This document shows positions 32,956 through 41,122 of a stretch of DNA of 64,000 bases, in pieces. The DNA is from Roseateles_B flavus. Lineage in GTDB: Bacteria > Pseudomonadota > Gammaproteobacteria > Burkholderiales > Burkholderiaceae_C. The notes under the pieces are model-generated. The model was not told where the DNA came from. It did not search any database and saw nothing but the letters and a program-made list of their open reading frames with translations. The DNA lies in contig NZ_JBDPZC010000001.1 of NCBI RefSeq assembly GCF_039872765.1, positions 1,246,638 to 1,310,637 of the forward strand, read 5' to 3'. Numbering within the stretch: the stretch's first letter is position 1; every line of letters begins with the position of its first letter. The translations under genes were made by a program, and so were the position numbers.

Positions 32956-33025
32956 CCTATCAAATGTCCCGTTTGATAGGGCTGCTTAATAGCCAGGGCC
33001 AATAGGGGCGATTTGATAAATCAAA
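32956..33025 (+). promoter_or_regulatory. Paired TTTGAT dyads upstream of ahpC
   Basis: Two inverted repeats share the half-site TTTGAT/ATCAAA. The first has 9-bp arms at 32956-32964 and 32972-32980; the second has 6-bp arms at 33012-33017 and 33020-33025. They end 66 bases before the ahpC start, in an AT-rich stretch. This is a likely regulator site and promoter region for the peroxide-defence genes. The spacing does not match the standard OxyR ATAG-N7-CTAT pattern. Confidence 0.6.
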
Positions 33026-33090
33026 GCTAAGGGAGTCGGGATGACCATAAGATTCAGTCCATCCCAACAACCCTACAGCGGAGAGTCCCG

Positions 33091-33654
33091 ATGTCCCTGA
33101 TCAACACCCAAGTCCAGCCCTTCAAGACCGAAGCCTTCCACAACGGCAAGTTCGTCGAGGTGAGTGACGCCAGCCTGAAGGGCAAGTGGTCCGTGCTGGT
33201 CTTCATGCCGGCCGCCTTCACCTTCAACTGCCCGACCGAAGTCGAAGACGCCGCTGACCAGTACGCCGAGTTCCAGAAGGCCGGTGCCGAGATCTACATC
33301 GTCACCACCGACACCCACTTCTCGCACAAGGTGTGGCACGAGACCTCCCCCGCCGTGGGCAAGGCCAAGTTCCCCCTGGTCGGCGACCCCACCCACAAGC
33401 TGACCCGCGCCTTCGGCGTGCACATCGAGGAAGAAGGCCTGGCCCTGCGCGGCACCTTCGTGATCAACCCCGAGGGCGTGATCAAGACCGCCGAAGTGCA
33501 TGACAACGCCATCGCCCGCGACATGAAGGAAACGCTGCGCAAGCTGCGCGCCGCCCAGTACGTCGCCAGCCATCCCGGCCAGGTCTGCCCCGCCAAGTGG
33601 AACGAAGGCGCCAAGACCCTGACCCCCTCGCTGGACCTGGTCGGCAAGATCTGA
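33091..33654 (+). CDS. ahpC: Alkyl hydroperoxide reductase, peroxiredoxin subunit
   Basis: A 187-aa typical 2-Cys peroxiredoxin reducing H2O2, organic peroxides and peroxynitrite. The peroxidatic Cys47 is in FTFNCPTE and the resolving Cys166 in GQVCPAKW. The protein is full length with the usual N-terminus MSLINTQVQPF. CGGAGAG precedes the ATG. ahpF, its reductase, follows after 182 bp. The intervening DNA has a GC hairpin that might lower downstream expression. Confidence 0.98.
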   Translation: MSLINTQVQPFKTEAFHNGKFVEVSDASLKGKWSVLVFMPAAFTFNCPTEVEDAADQYAEFQKAGAEIYIVTTDTHFSHKVWHETSPAVGKAKFPLVGDPTHKLTRAFGVHIEEEGLALRGTFVINPEGVIKTAEVHDNAIARDMKETLRKLRAAQYVASHPGQVCPAKWNEGAKTLTPSLDLVGKI

Positions 33655-33836
33655 CCCCAGTGACGCACGTCCGTTTGTCGTGAGACAGACCCGAGCCGCC
33701 GGCCTGACAGGGCTGGCGGCCCTCCCAGCGCGCATCGAGCGACGCTGAAAGCGCCCCGGCGGCCCCGGCGGGTGTTTTCAGGGTGGCTTGGATGGCCACA
33801 TCTGTACGAAACACACGCAAGGAAAGAGAGCCCGCC
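33655..33836 (+). other. ahpC-ahpF intergenic region with a GC-rich hairpin
   Basis: 182 bp without a gene. A GC-rich imperfect hairpin around 33750-33778 ends in GTGTTTTC and could partially terminate ahpC transcripts. AAGGAAAGAGAG before ahpF is its ribosome-binding site. Confidence 0.4.
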
Positions 33837-35402
33837 ATGTTGGACGCCGCACTGAAGGAACAGCTCAAGGCCTATCTGGAGCGCGTTCGCGAGCCCTTCG
33901 AGATCGTCGCCTCCCTGGATGACTCCGCCACCGCGGCCGAGATGAAGGAGCTGCTGCAAGAGATCGACGGCATGTGCGACAAGATCCAGCTGCGCCTGGA
34001 CGGCAGCGACGCCCGCAAGCCCTCCTTCAGCCTGCAGCGCCTGGGCACGCAGCAGAGCCTTCGCTTCGCAGGCCTGCCCCTGGGTCATGAGTTCACCTCG
34101 CTGGTGCTGGCCCTGCTGTGGACCGGCGGCCATCCGCCCAAGGTCGAGCAGGACGTGATCGACCAGATCAAGGGCCTGGACGGCGACTTCAGCTTCGAGG
34201 TCTACATGAGCCTGAGCTGCCACAACTGCCCGGACGTGGTGCAGGCGCTGTCGCTGATGGCCGTGCTCAATCCCAAGGTGAAGACCGTGGTGATCGAGGG
34301 GGGCGCCTTCCAGGAGGAGGTCACGACCCGCGAGATCATGGCCGTGCCTTCGGTCTACCTGAACGGCCAGCACTTCGGCTCGGGCCGTATGACCGTGGAG
34401 GAGATCGTCGCCAAGCTGGACACCGGCGCCGCCGCCCGCGATGCCGCGAAGCTGAGCGCCAAGGATCCCTATGAGGTGCTGATCGTCGGCGGCGGCCCCG
34501 CCGGCGCGGCCGCGGCCGTGTACGCCGCCCGCAAGGGTATCCGCGTGGGTGTGGCGGCCGAGCGCTTCGGCGGCCAGGTCAACGACACCCTGGCCATCGA
34601 GAACTACATCTCCGTGCTGGAGACCGACGGCCCCAAGTTCGCGATGGCGCTCGAGGCCCATGTGAAGGCCTATGACGTGGACATCATGAACCTGCAGCGC
34701 GCCGAGAAGCTGATTCCCGCCGCGCAGCCGGGCGGCCTGATCGAGGTGCAGCTGGCCAATGGCGCGGTGCTCAAGAGCCGCAGCGTCATCCTCTCCACCG
34801 GGGCCCGCTGGCGCAACATCAATGTGCCCGGCGAGGCCGAGTACAAGAACAAGGGCGTGGCCTACTGCCCGCATTGCGACGGTCCGCTGTTCAAGGGCAA
34901 GCGCGTGGCGGTGATCGGCGGTGGCAACTCGGGCGTCGAGGCGGCCATCGACCTGGCGGGCATCGTGTCCCATGTGACGCTGCTGGAGTTCGGCGACCAG
35001 CTGCGCGCTGACGCCGTGCTGGTGGACAAGCTCAAGAGCCTGCCCAATGTGGCGATCCACACCCAGGCCCAGACCACCGAGCTGACCGGCGACGGCAACA
35101 AGCTGGGCGGCCTGCGCTACACCGACCGCGCGACGGGCACCGAGCATCACGTCGAGCTGGAAGGCGTCTTCGTGCAGATCGGCCTGGTGCCCAACACCGA
35201 GTGGCTCAAGGGCACGGTGGAGCTGTCCAAGTTCGGCGAGATCATCGTGGACCACCACGGCCGCACCTCGCTGCCCGGTGTGTTCGCCGCGGGCGATGCC
35301 ACGACCGTGCCCTTCAAGCAGATCGTCATCGCCGCGGGAGACGGCGCCAAGGCCGCGCTGGGTGCCTTCGACTACCTGATCCGCACGCCGGCGGCGGCCT
35401 GA
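33837..35402 (+). CDS. ahpF: Alkyl hydroperoxide reductase subunit F
   Basis: A 521-aa FAD- and NADH-dependent disulfide reductase that recycles AhpC. It has an N-terminal double thioredoxin-fold domain with active-site CHNC in SLSCHNCPD, a linker, then a thioredoxin-reductase-like part with FAD motif VGGGPAGAAAAVYAAR, the redox pair CPHC in YCPHCDGP, the NADH motif AVIGGGNSGVEAA and the terminal FAAGDATTVPFKQI. Start ATG 33837 has a good ribosome-binding site; the extension to 33783 is unnecessary. Confidence 0.97.
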   Translation: MLDAALKEQLKAYLERVREPFEIVASLDDSATAAEMKELLQEIDGMCDKIQLRLDGSDARKPSFSLQRLGTQQSLRFAGLPLGHEFTSLVLALLWTGGHPPKVEQDVIDQIKGLDGDFSFEVYMSLSCHNCPDVVQALSLMAVLNPKVKTVVIEGGAFQEEVTTREIMAVPSVYLNGQHFGSGRMTVEEIVAKLDTGAAARDAAKLSAKDPYEVLIVGGGPAGAAAAVYAARKGIRVGVAAERFGGQVNDTLAIENYISVLETDGPKFAMALEAHVKAYDVDIMNLQRAEKLIPAAQPGGLIEVQLANGAVLKSRSVILSTGARWRNINVPGEAEYKNKGVAYCPHCDGPLFKGKRVAVIGGGNSGVEAAIDLAGIVSHVTLLEFGDQLRADAVLVDKLKSLPNVAIHTQAQTTELTGDGNKLGGLRYTDRATGTEHHVELEGVFVQIGLVPNTEWLKGTVELSKFGEIIVDHHGRTSLPGVFAAGDATTVPFKQIVIAAGDGAKAALGAFDYLIRTPAAA

Positions 35403-35418
35403 GCGGGCCGGGCCAGGG

Positions 35419-36309
35419 TCAGGCCAGGGCCGGCTGGCGGCTGCGCCACCAGCCCTCGGCGCTGTAGACGGCCAGGGCGGCCCAGATCAGGGCAAAGCCC
35501 AGCACGCGGCCGGCCGAGAAGGGCTCGTGGTACAGCCACACGCCCAGGATGAACTGGATGCTGGGCGAGATGTACTGCAGCAGGCCCAGCGTGGCCATGG
35601 GGATGCGGCGCGCGCCGGCCGCGAAGAGCAGCAGGGGCGCGGCCGTCAGCGGGCCCGCCAGCAGCAGGAGGCCGATGAGGCCGGCGTCGCCGCTGTTGAG
35701 GGCGCTGTGGCCCTGCTGGCCCCACCAGGCCAGAGCCGCGATCGCCACCGGTGCCACGACGAGGCATTCCAGCACCAGCCCTTCCAGCGCGCCCAGCACG
35801 GCGATCTTGCGCAGCAGACCATAGACACCGAAGCTGCCGGCCAGGATCAGGGCCACCCAGGGCAGACGCCCGGTCTGCACCGTCAGCCACAACACGCCGG
35901 CCGCGGCCAGGCCCACGGCCACCCACTGCGCGGGTCGGGGCCGCTCGTGCAGGAAGAAGAAGCCCAGGGCCACATTGACCAGGGGGTTGATGAAGTAGCC
36001 CAGGCTGGCGTCCAGCACATGGTCGTGCTGCACGGCCCAGACATAGGTCAGCCAGTTCGCCGACAGCAGCAGGGCCGAGGCCGTGAAGGCCCCCAGCACC
36101 TTGGGGCTGCGCAGCACCGGGCCCAGCCAGGCCCAGCGCTTCATGACGCTCAGCACGACCACCATGAGCAGCAGGCACCAGACGATGCGGTGGGCCACCA
36201 CCTCCATGGAGGGCACGCCGCCCAGGTGCTTGAAGTACAGGGGGAACAGGCCCCACATGGCATAGGCGAGGGCGGCGCTGATGACGCCGTGGCGCAGGGA
36301 AGCGGTCAT
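35419..36309 (-). CDS. rarD: RarD-type EamA transporter
   Basis: A 296-aa inner-membrane protein with ten helices. It matches RarD (MWGLFPLYFKHLG, HRIVWCLLLM, NWLTYVWAVQHDHVLDASLGYFINPL, LQYISPSIQFILGVWLYHEPF). RarD proteins are DMT superfamily members; a link to chloramphenicol sensitivity gave the name, but the natural substrate is unclear. ATG 36309 gives the usual N-terminus. Convergent to ahpF with only 16 bp between stops. Confidence 0.93.
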   Translation of the reverse strand: MTASLRHGVISAALAYAMWGLFPLYFKHLGGVPSMEVVAHRIVWCLLLMVVVLSVMKRWAWLGPVLRSPKVLGAFTASALLLSANWLTYVWAVQHDHVLDASLGYFINPLVNVALGFFFLHERPRPAQWVAVGLAAAGVLWLTVQTGRLPWVALILAGSFGVYGLLRKIAVLGALEGLVLECLVVAPVAIAALAWWGQQGHSALNSGDAGLIGLLLLAGPLTAAPLLLFAAGARRIPMATLGLLQYISPSIQFILGVWLYHEPFSAGRVLGFALIWAALAVYSAEGWWRSRQPALA

Positions 36310-36463
36310 GAGAAGGGGCGGTGGTACTGCTGAAGGTGCGGCATTGTCGCGGGCCGCGCCGGGTCTGTCCTGCCGCGGGGCATTGCGCCCGGGGGATGGG
36401 TGCACAAAGTCATGGCGGGTAAGTCCGCTTCGGGGCGGAAGCCCTTCACGGCCTAATGCGGCC

Positions 36464-36739
36464 ATGCCCCGCATCGTCTTCACGCCCCAGCTGCGGCGTT
36501 TCATCGAGGCGCCCGAGTTCGAGGCCACGGCCCTGGTCCTGCGCGAGGCGCTGGAGCAGGCCTTCGCCGCCCATGGGCTGCTGCGCGGCTATGTGCTGGA
36601 CGACCAGGGGCATCTGCGGGCCAATGTGGTGGTCTATGTGGACGGGCGGGTGGTGCATGATCGCCAGCGCCAGCGCCTGGACCTGGCCCTGCAGCCGGCT
36701 TCGGTGATCCACGTGCTGCAGGCGCTGTCCGGCGGCTGA
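36464..36739 (+). CDS. MoaD/ThiS-family ubiquitin-like carrier protein
   Basis: A 91-aa beta-grasp protein. It ends in LSGG, the diglycine tail that is adenylated and thiocarboxylated in MoaD and ThiS. Core segments such as LREALEQAFAAHGLLRGYVLDDQGHLRANVVVY-like strand/helix pattern and DGRVV fit the fold. Standard moa or thi genes are not nearby; the gene directly downstream encodes a BNR-repeat propeller. The ribosome-binding site is weak. It is probably a sulfur carrier or protein modifier for an unidentified pathway. Confidence 0.85.
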   Translation: MPRIVFTPQLRRFIEAPEFEATALVLREALEQAFAAHGLLRGYVLDDQGHLRANVVVYVDGRVVHDRQRQRLDLALQPASVIHVLQALSGG

Positions 36740-36774
36740 GGCGACTGTCATCTCTCTTCCCGAAGGAGCCACGC

Positions 36775-37863
36775 ATGAGTCTTCAAGCCTGGATTGCCAC
36801 CCGCAAGGGGCTCTTTGAACTGCGCCACGAGGGCGCCCGCGGCTGGCAGGTGGCGGGCACCAGCTTCCTGGGGGACCCGGTCAGCATGGTGCTGCCGCGC
36901 GGTGCCGGTGCCCATGCCGGGCGCATGCTCGCCGGCCTGAATCTGGGCCATTTCGGCGTCAAGGTGCAGGCCTCGGATGACGGGGGCAAGACCTGGCACG
37001 AGCTGCCGGCCCCGGCCTATCCGCCACAGCCTGAAGGCGCGCCGGGCCCGGCCTGGAAGCTGGCGCAGATCTGGTCCCTGGAGCGCGACGGCCAGCGCCT
37101 CTGGTGCGGCACCAACCCCGGCGGCCTGTTCCGAAGCGATGACGGTGGTGCCAGCTGGGCCCTGCAGCACGGGCTCTGGGACCGCCCCGAGCGCCCCGAG
37201 TGGTTCGGCGGCGGCTACGACAGCCCGGGCATCCATTCCATCTGCCCGCACCCGCAGGCGGCGGACGAGCTGCTGCTGGGCATCAGCTGTGGCGGTGTCT
37301 GGCGCAGCAGTGATGCGGCGGCGAACTGGGAGCTGCTGGGCGAGGGCCTGCTGGCCGAGTACATGCCGCCGGAGCTGCAGGGCGCGCTGAACACGCAGGA
37401 CCCGCACCGCATCGTGCGCTGCGCGGCGCAGCCGGAGGTGCTGTGGTGCCAGCACCATTGCGGCATCTGGCGCAGCACGGACAACGGCCGGCGCTGGCAG
37501 CGCCTGCAGGGCCCGGTGTCCAGCTTCGGCTTCGCCGTGGCCGCCCACCCGACGGACGGTGGCACGGCCTGGTTCGTGCCTGCCGTCAAGGACCAGTGCC
37601 GGGTGCCCGTCGACGGCGCCCTGTGCGTGCAGCGCACCCGCGATGGCGGCCGGAGCTTCGAGGTGCTGCGCACCGGCCTGCCGCAGCAGGGCTGCTATGA
37701 CCTCGTCTACCGCCACGGCCTGGCCGTCGATGCCAGCGGGCAGCACCTGCTGATGGGCAGCACCACCGGCGGCCTGTGGGCCAGCGATGATGGCGGTGAC
37801 CACTGGCAAGACCTGACCCTGCGCCTGCCGCCCATCTATGCCGTCCGCTTCGAGGGCTGCTGA
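36775..37863 (+). CDS. BNR/sialidase-like beta-propeller protein
   Basis: A 362-aa protein without a signal peptide. At least five BNR-type Asp-box motifs are spread along it (SDDGGKTW, SDDGGASW, SSDAAANW, STDNGRRW, SDDGGDHW), predicting a six- or seven-bladed propeller. True sialidase catalytic residues (FRIP motif) are absent, so enzyme activity is doubtful. It lies 35 bp after the MoaD-like gene with a strong AAGGAG site. I recall similar MoaD/propeller pairs in other genomes, but their function is not known to me. Confidence 0.88.
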   Translation: MSLQAWIATRKGLFELRHEGARGWQVAGTSFLGDPVSMVLPRGAGAHAGRMLAGLNLGHFGVKVQASDDGGKTWHELPAPAYPPQPEGAPGPAWKLAQIWSLERDGQRLWCGTNPGGLFRSDDGGASWALQHGLWDRPERPEWFGGGYDSPGIHSICPHPQAADELLLGISCGGVWRSSDAAANWELLGEGLLAEYMPPELQGALNTQDPHRIVRCAAQPEVLWCQHHCGIWRSTDNGRRWQRLQGPVSSFGFAVAAHPTDGGTAWFVPAVKDQCRVPVDGALCVQRTRDGGRSFEVLRTGLPQQGCYDLVYRHGLAVDASGQHLLMGSTTGGLWASDDGGDHWQDLTLRLPPIYAVRFEGC

Positions 37864-37899
37864 GCCCACGCCGCGGATCTTCTTCCACTCCACTGTCCG

Positions 37900-39837
37900 A
37901 TGTCTTTCGTGAAGCCCACCGTTCTCCTCCCCTGCGCCCTGTCGCTGCTGAGCCTGGCCTGCCAGGCGCAGACCTCTGCTCCCGCCACGCCGGCCCCCTA
38001 CGACCTCAAGGCCAACTACACGAAATATGAGTTCCGCGTGCCGGTGCGGGACGGCAAGAAGCTGTTCACCGTGGTCTATGTACCCAAGGAGGCGGAGGCC
38101 TCGGGCAAGCGCTATCCCTTCCTGATGACGCGCACGCCCTACAGCTGCGGACCCTATGGCGTGGATCGCTACGGCAGCCGCTTCGCGCCTTCGGAGGACT
38201 TCCTCAAGGCCGGCTACATCTTCGTGTGCCAGGACGTGCGGGGCCGCTTCATGTCCGAGGGCGTCTACCAGGAGATGGCGCCCATCAAGACGGGCAAGGG
38301 CCCCCGGGACGCCGACGCCAGCACCGACATGCACGACACCGTGCAGTGGCTGCTGGACCACGTGAAGGGCCACAACGGCAAGCTGGGCATCTGGGGCATC
38401 TCCTATCCGGGCTACTACACGTCCACGGCCATCATCGATTCGCACCCGGCCATCAAGGCGGCCTCGCCGCAGGCGCCCATCGCCGACTACTTCCACCGCG
38501 ATGACGGCTACCACGGCGGCGCCGTGATGCTGGCCCACAACTACGGCTTCCTGACCGGCTTCAAGCCCCAGGACAACCCCACGGTGGAGCCCAAGCGCTG
38601 GGCCAGCTTCGACTACAACAGCAAGGACGCCTACGACTACTTCCTGCGGCTGGGCAACCTGGACAACATCGCCAAGTCCATCGGCAAGGAGCGCAACCCG
38701 TACTTCGACGAGCTGATCGAGAACGACCGCTACAACGACTACTGGAAGGCACGCTCCGTCGGCCCTCACCTGAAGAACATCAAGGCCGCCGTGCTGACGG
38801 TGGGCGGCTGGTTCGATGCCGAGGACCTCTCGGGCGCCCTGGCCACCTACCAGTTCATCGAGAAGCAGAACCCCGGCATCAGCAATGCCCTGGTGATGGG
38901 CCCCTGGGTGCATGGCGGCTGGGTGCGCAATGTGGGCAAGGGCCTGGGCGCGGTCGACTTCGGCAGCAAGACGAGCGAGCACTTCCAGAAGCAGATCCTG
39001 CTGCCCTTCTTCGAACAGCACTTGCGCGGAGGCAGTGACGCCAAGCTGCCCGAGGCCAGCATCTTCGAGACGGGCACCAACGTGTGGCGCCAGTACAGCG
39101 CCTGGCCGCCTGTGGAAGCCAAGCCGCGCGCCCTCTACCTGCTGGCGGGCGGCAAGCTCGGCTGGACGGCGCCTGCCGCCGGCAAGGCCGAGTTCGACAG
39201 CTATGTCAGCGATCCCAACAAGCCCGTGCCCTTCATCGGCTACACCTCGCTGGGCATGCCGCAGGAGTACATGGTCTCGGACCAGCGTTTCGCGGCCACG
39301 CGGCCTGATGTACTGGTCTACCAGACCGAGGTGCTGGAAGAGGACGTGACGGTGGCAGGGCCGGTGAGCCCGCGGCTCTTCGTGTCCACCTCGGGCACGG
39401 ATGCCGACTGGGTGGTCAAGCTGATTGATGTCTACCCGCCGGACCTCGGCGAGGAGCCGATGCGCAACCGCGAGCAGATCGCCGACGTGCCGCCGCCGCC
39501 GGGCTTCCAGCTGGGCGGCTACCAGCAGCTGGTGCGCGGCGACCCCCTGCGCGGCCGTTTCCGCAAGAGCTTCGAGAAGCCCGAGGCCATGGTGCCGGGG
39601 CAGGTGGAGGAGATCCGCTTCGACATCCCGGACGTGGCCCACACCTTCCGCCGCGGGCATCGCATCATGGTGCAGATCCAGAGCTCCTGGTTCCCGCTGA
39701 TCGACCGCAATCCCCAGAGCTTCGTGCAGATCCGCAGTGCCAAGCCGGAGGACTTCAAGGTGGCAACGCAGAAGGTCTTTCACTGGAAGGATCAGCCATC
39801 GGCGGTGCAGCTGAGGGTGATCGAGGGCGGGCGATGA
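37900..39837 (+). CDS. Secreted CocE/NonD-family (S15-like) hydrolase
   Basis: A 645-aa alpha/beta-hydrolase with a signal peptide (hydrophobic core LLPCALSLLSLA, cleavage near CQA). The nucleophile Ser is in GIWGISYPGYYTS, a probable acid in the AEDLSG region and the His in VHGGWVRN. The C-terminal X-Pro dipeptidyl-peptidase-type jelly-roll domain begins around residue 415. Relatives include alpha-amino-acid ester hydrolases, glutaryl acylases and cocaine esterase; here a periplasmic peptide or ester substrate is inferred. The ribosome-binding site is weak. Confidence 0.93.
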   Translation: MSFVKPTVLLPCALSLLSLACQAQTSAPATPAPYDLKANYTKYEFRVPVRDGKKLFTVVYVPKEAEASGKRYPFLMTRTPYSCGPYGVDRYGSRFAPSEDFLKAGYIFVCQDVRGRFMSEGVYQEMAPIKTGKGPRDADASTDMHDTVQWLLDHVKGHNGKLGIWGISYPGYYTSTAIIDSHPAIKAASPQAPIADYFHRDDGYHGGAVMLAHNYGFLTGFKPQDNPTVEPKRWASFDYNSKDAYDYFLRLGNLDNIAKSIGKERNPYFDELIENDRYNDYWKARSVGPHLKNIKAAVLTVGGWFDAEDLSGALATYQFIEKQNPGISNALVMGPWVHGGWVRNVGKGLGAVDFGSKTSEHFQKQILLPFFEQHLRGGSDAKLPEASIFETGTNVWRQYSAWPPVEAKPRALYLLAGGKLGWTAPAAGKAEFDSYVSDPNKPVPFIGYTSLGMPQEYMVSDQRFAATRPDVLVYQTEVLEEDVTVAGPVSPRLFVSTSGTDADWVVKLIDVYPPDLGEEPMRNREQIADVPPPPGFQLGGYQQLVRGDPLRGRFRKSFEKPEAMVPGQVEEIRFDIPDVAHTFRRGHRIMVQIQSSWFPLIDRNPQSFVQIRSAKPEDFKVATQKVFHWKDQPSAVQLRVIEGGR

Positions 39838-39874
39838 AGCGCTGAGCTGCTGCCGGAGGGCGCCAGAGAGGCGA

Positions 39875-40654
39875 TCAGCAGCCTGTCATCAGGGCGGTTT
39901 GAATGTGCTCGGCCTCGTCAGGCCAACACCAATCGCCACGCTGCAGCAGGGCTGCCCATTCCGGACCCGGCGGCGCCTGGAGATCCAGCGTTTGTCCGGT
40001 CTGCGGATGCCGCAGGCTCAGCGTCCACGCATGCAGCCACAGCCGCTGCAGCCCCAGGAACTCCGCCACCGCGCGGTTGTGCGCGCCCTTGCCATGCGTG
40101 GCGTCTCCGACCAGGGGGTGGGCGATGTGCTTGAAGTGGCGGCGGATCTGGTGGCGGCGGCCGCTGTGCGGCGCGGCCTCGACCAGGGCGTAGCGGCTCT
40201 CCGGGAAGCGGCCGTCCACGCTGAAGGGCCAGGCCACGCGGGCCAGGCAGCGGTAGTCGGTGCGGGCGTCGAGCAAGACCTGACCCTGCGAGGGCCGCTC
40301 CGGATCGCGCGCCAGCGGATGCTCGATCACGCCGGCGTCCGCGGGCCAGCCGCGCACCAGGGCCAGGTAGCGCTTGCGCGGCTCGCCCTGCTCGAAGGCC
40401 TGGCCCAGGCGCGAGGCAGTGTCGGCATCCAGCGCGAACACGAGCAGGCCCGAGGTGCCCTTGTCCAGGCGGTGGGCGGGCCAGACGGGGCGGCCCAGCT
40501 GGTCACGCAGCAGCTGCAGGGCGAAGCGCTCCTCGTGGGCGTCGAGCGCGGTGCGGTGCACCAGCAGCCCCGGGGGCTTGTCGATGACGGCGAGGTGCTC
40601 GTCGAGATGGAGCACCTTCAGCAGCGACTCGGGCGCCTCGCCCAACGCCGTCAA
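39875..40654 (-). CDS. truC: tRNA pseudouridine synthase TruC (RluA family)
   Basis: A 259-aa pseudouridine synthase, in E. coli modifying U65 of tRNA. The catalytic Asp is in AHRLDKGTSGLLVFA, and other conserved segments are IDKPPGLLVHR near residue 20 and PHSGRRHQIRRHFKHIAHPLVGD. No S4 domain is present, as in TruC. The start is inferred to be TTG 40654: its TTGA overlaps the ychJ stop, with GGAGA upstream. There is no usable ATG before the conserved core, while the ORF reads through ychJ in another frame. Confidence 0.92.
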   Translation of the reverse strand: MTALGEAPESLLKVLHLDEHLAVIDKPPGLLVHRTALDAHEERFALQLLRDQLGRPVWPAHRLDKGTSGLLVFALDADTASRLGQAFEQGEPRKRYLALVRGWPADAGVIEHPLARDPERPSQGQVLLDARTDYRCLARVAWPFSVDGRFPESRYALVEAAPHSGRRHQIRRHFKHIAHPLVGDATHGKGAHNRAVAEFLGLQRLWLHAWTLSLRHPQTGQTLDLQAPPGPEWAALLQRGDWCWPDEAEHIQTALMTGC

Positions 40655-41067
40655 CGCAGGTCTCCGTCCAGGTAATGCCACTGCCCGTCCAGGCGGACGA
40701 AGCGGCTGGTCTCGTGCAGGCGCAAGGCGCGGCCGCCCAGCTTGGAGCGGGCGACGAACTCGACGGTGGCGTGGTCGGCGTCCTGCTGGGTCCGGGCCTT
40801 GATCTGCAGGCCCAGCCACCGGAGGCCGGGTTCGTTGGGCGCCAGCGCGGCCGGGCGGGTGTCGGGGTGCCAGGTGGCGCGCAGGTAGTCCAGCAGGTTC
40901 AGGGTGAAGGCGCTGTAGCGCGAGCGCATCAGCGCCTCGGCATCCGGCGCGTCCCATCGGCCGGTGCTGGCGAAGCGCTGGTGCAGGGCGCCGCAGCAAG
41001 AGGCGTAGGGCAGGGGCCTGGAGCGGGCGTCCAGGCGGCCGCAGGGGCAGGGGTCGGCATCGAGCAT
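40651..41067 (-). CDS. YchJ-family SEC-C metal-binding protein (UPF0225)
   Basis: A 138-aa protein. The N-terminal cysteine cluster PCPCG ... SCCG forms the SEC-C zinc site, followed by the conserved LMRSRYSAFTL and TWHPDTR segments and the C-terminal VEFVARSKLGGRALRLHETSRF-type NTF2-like core. Function is unknown. It is translationally coupled to truC by a 4-bp overlap. Confidence 0.93.
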   Translation of the reverse strand: MLDADPCPCGRLDARSRPLPYASCCGALHQRFASTGRWDAPDAEALMRSRYSAFTLNLLDYLRATWHPDTRPAALAPNEPGLRWLGLQIKARTQQDADHATVEFVARSKLGGRALRLHETSRFVRLDGQWHYLDGDLR

Positions 41068-41122
41068 GCCGGCATCATGCCAGCTGACAGGACCGGGCCG
41101 GCGGCCTCTCTAAAATGCGGGG

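Noticed and set aside
32956..32980. Canonical OxyR site upstream of ahpC
   Set aside because: ATAG/CTAT tetranucleotides are present but spaced 15 and 9 bases apart, not 7.
36748..39783. 1011-codon ORF on the minus strand
   Set aside because: Antisense to the BNR and CocE genes; composition is His/Arg/Gln/Ala-rich GC shadow with no recognisable domain. The same applies to the long antisense ORFs over dxs (23845-26091), uvrD (41213-43591), polA (49762-52611) and the TonB-dependent receptor (27429-29882).
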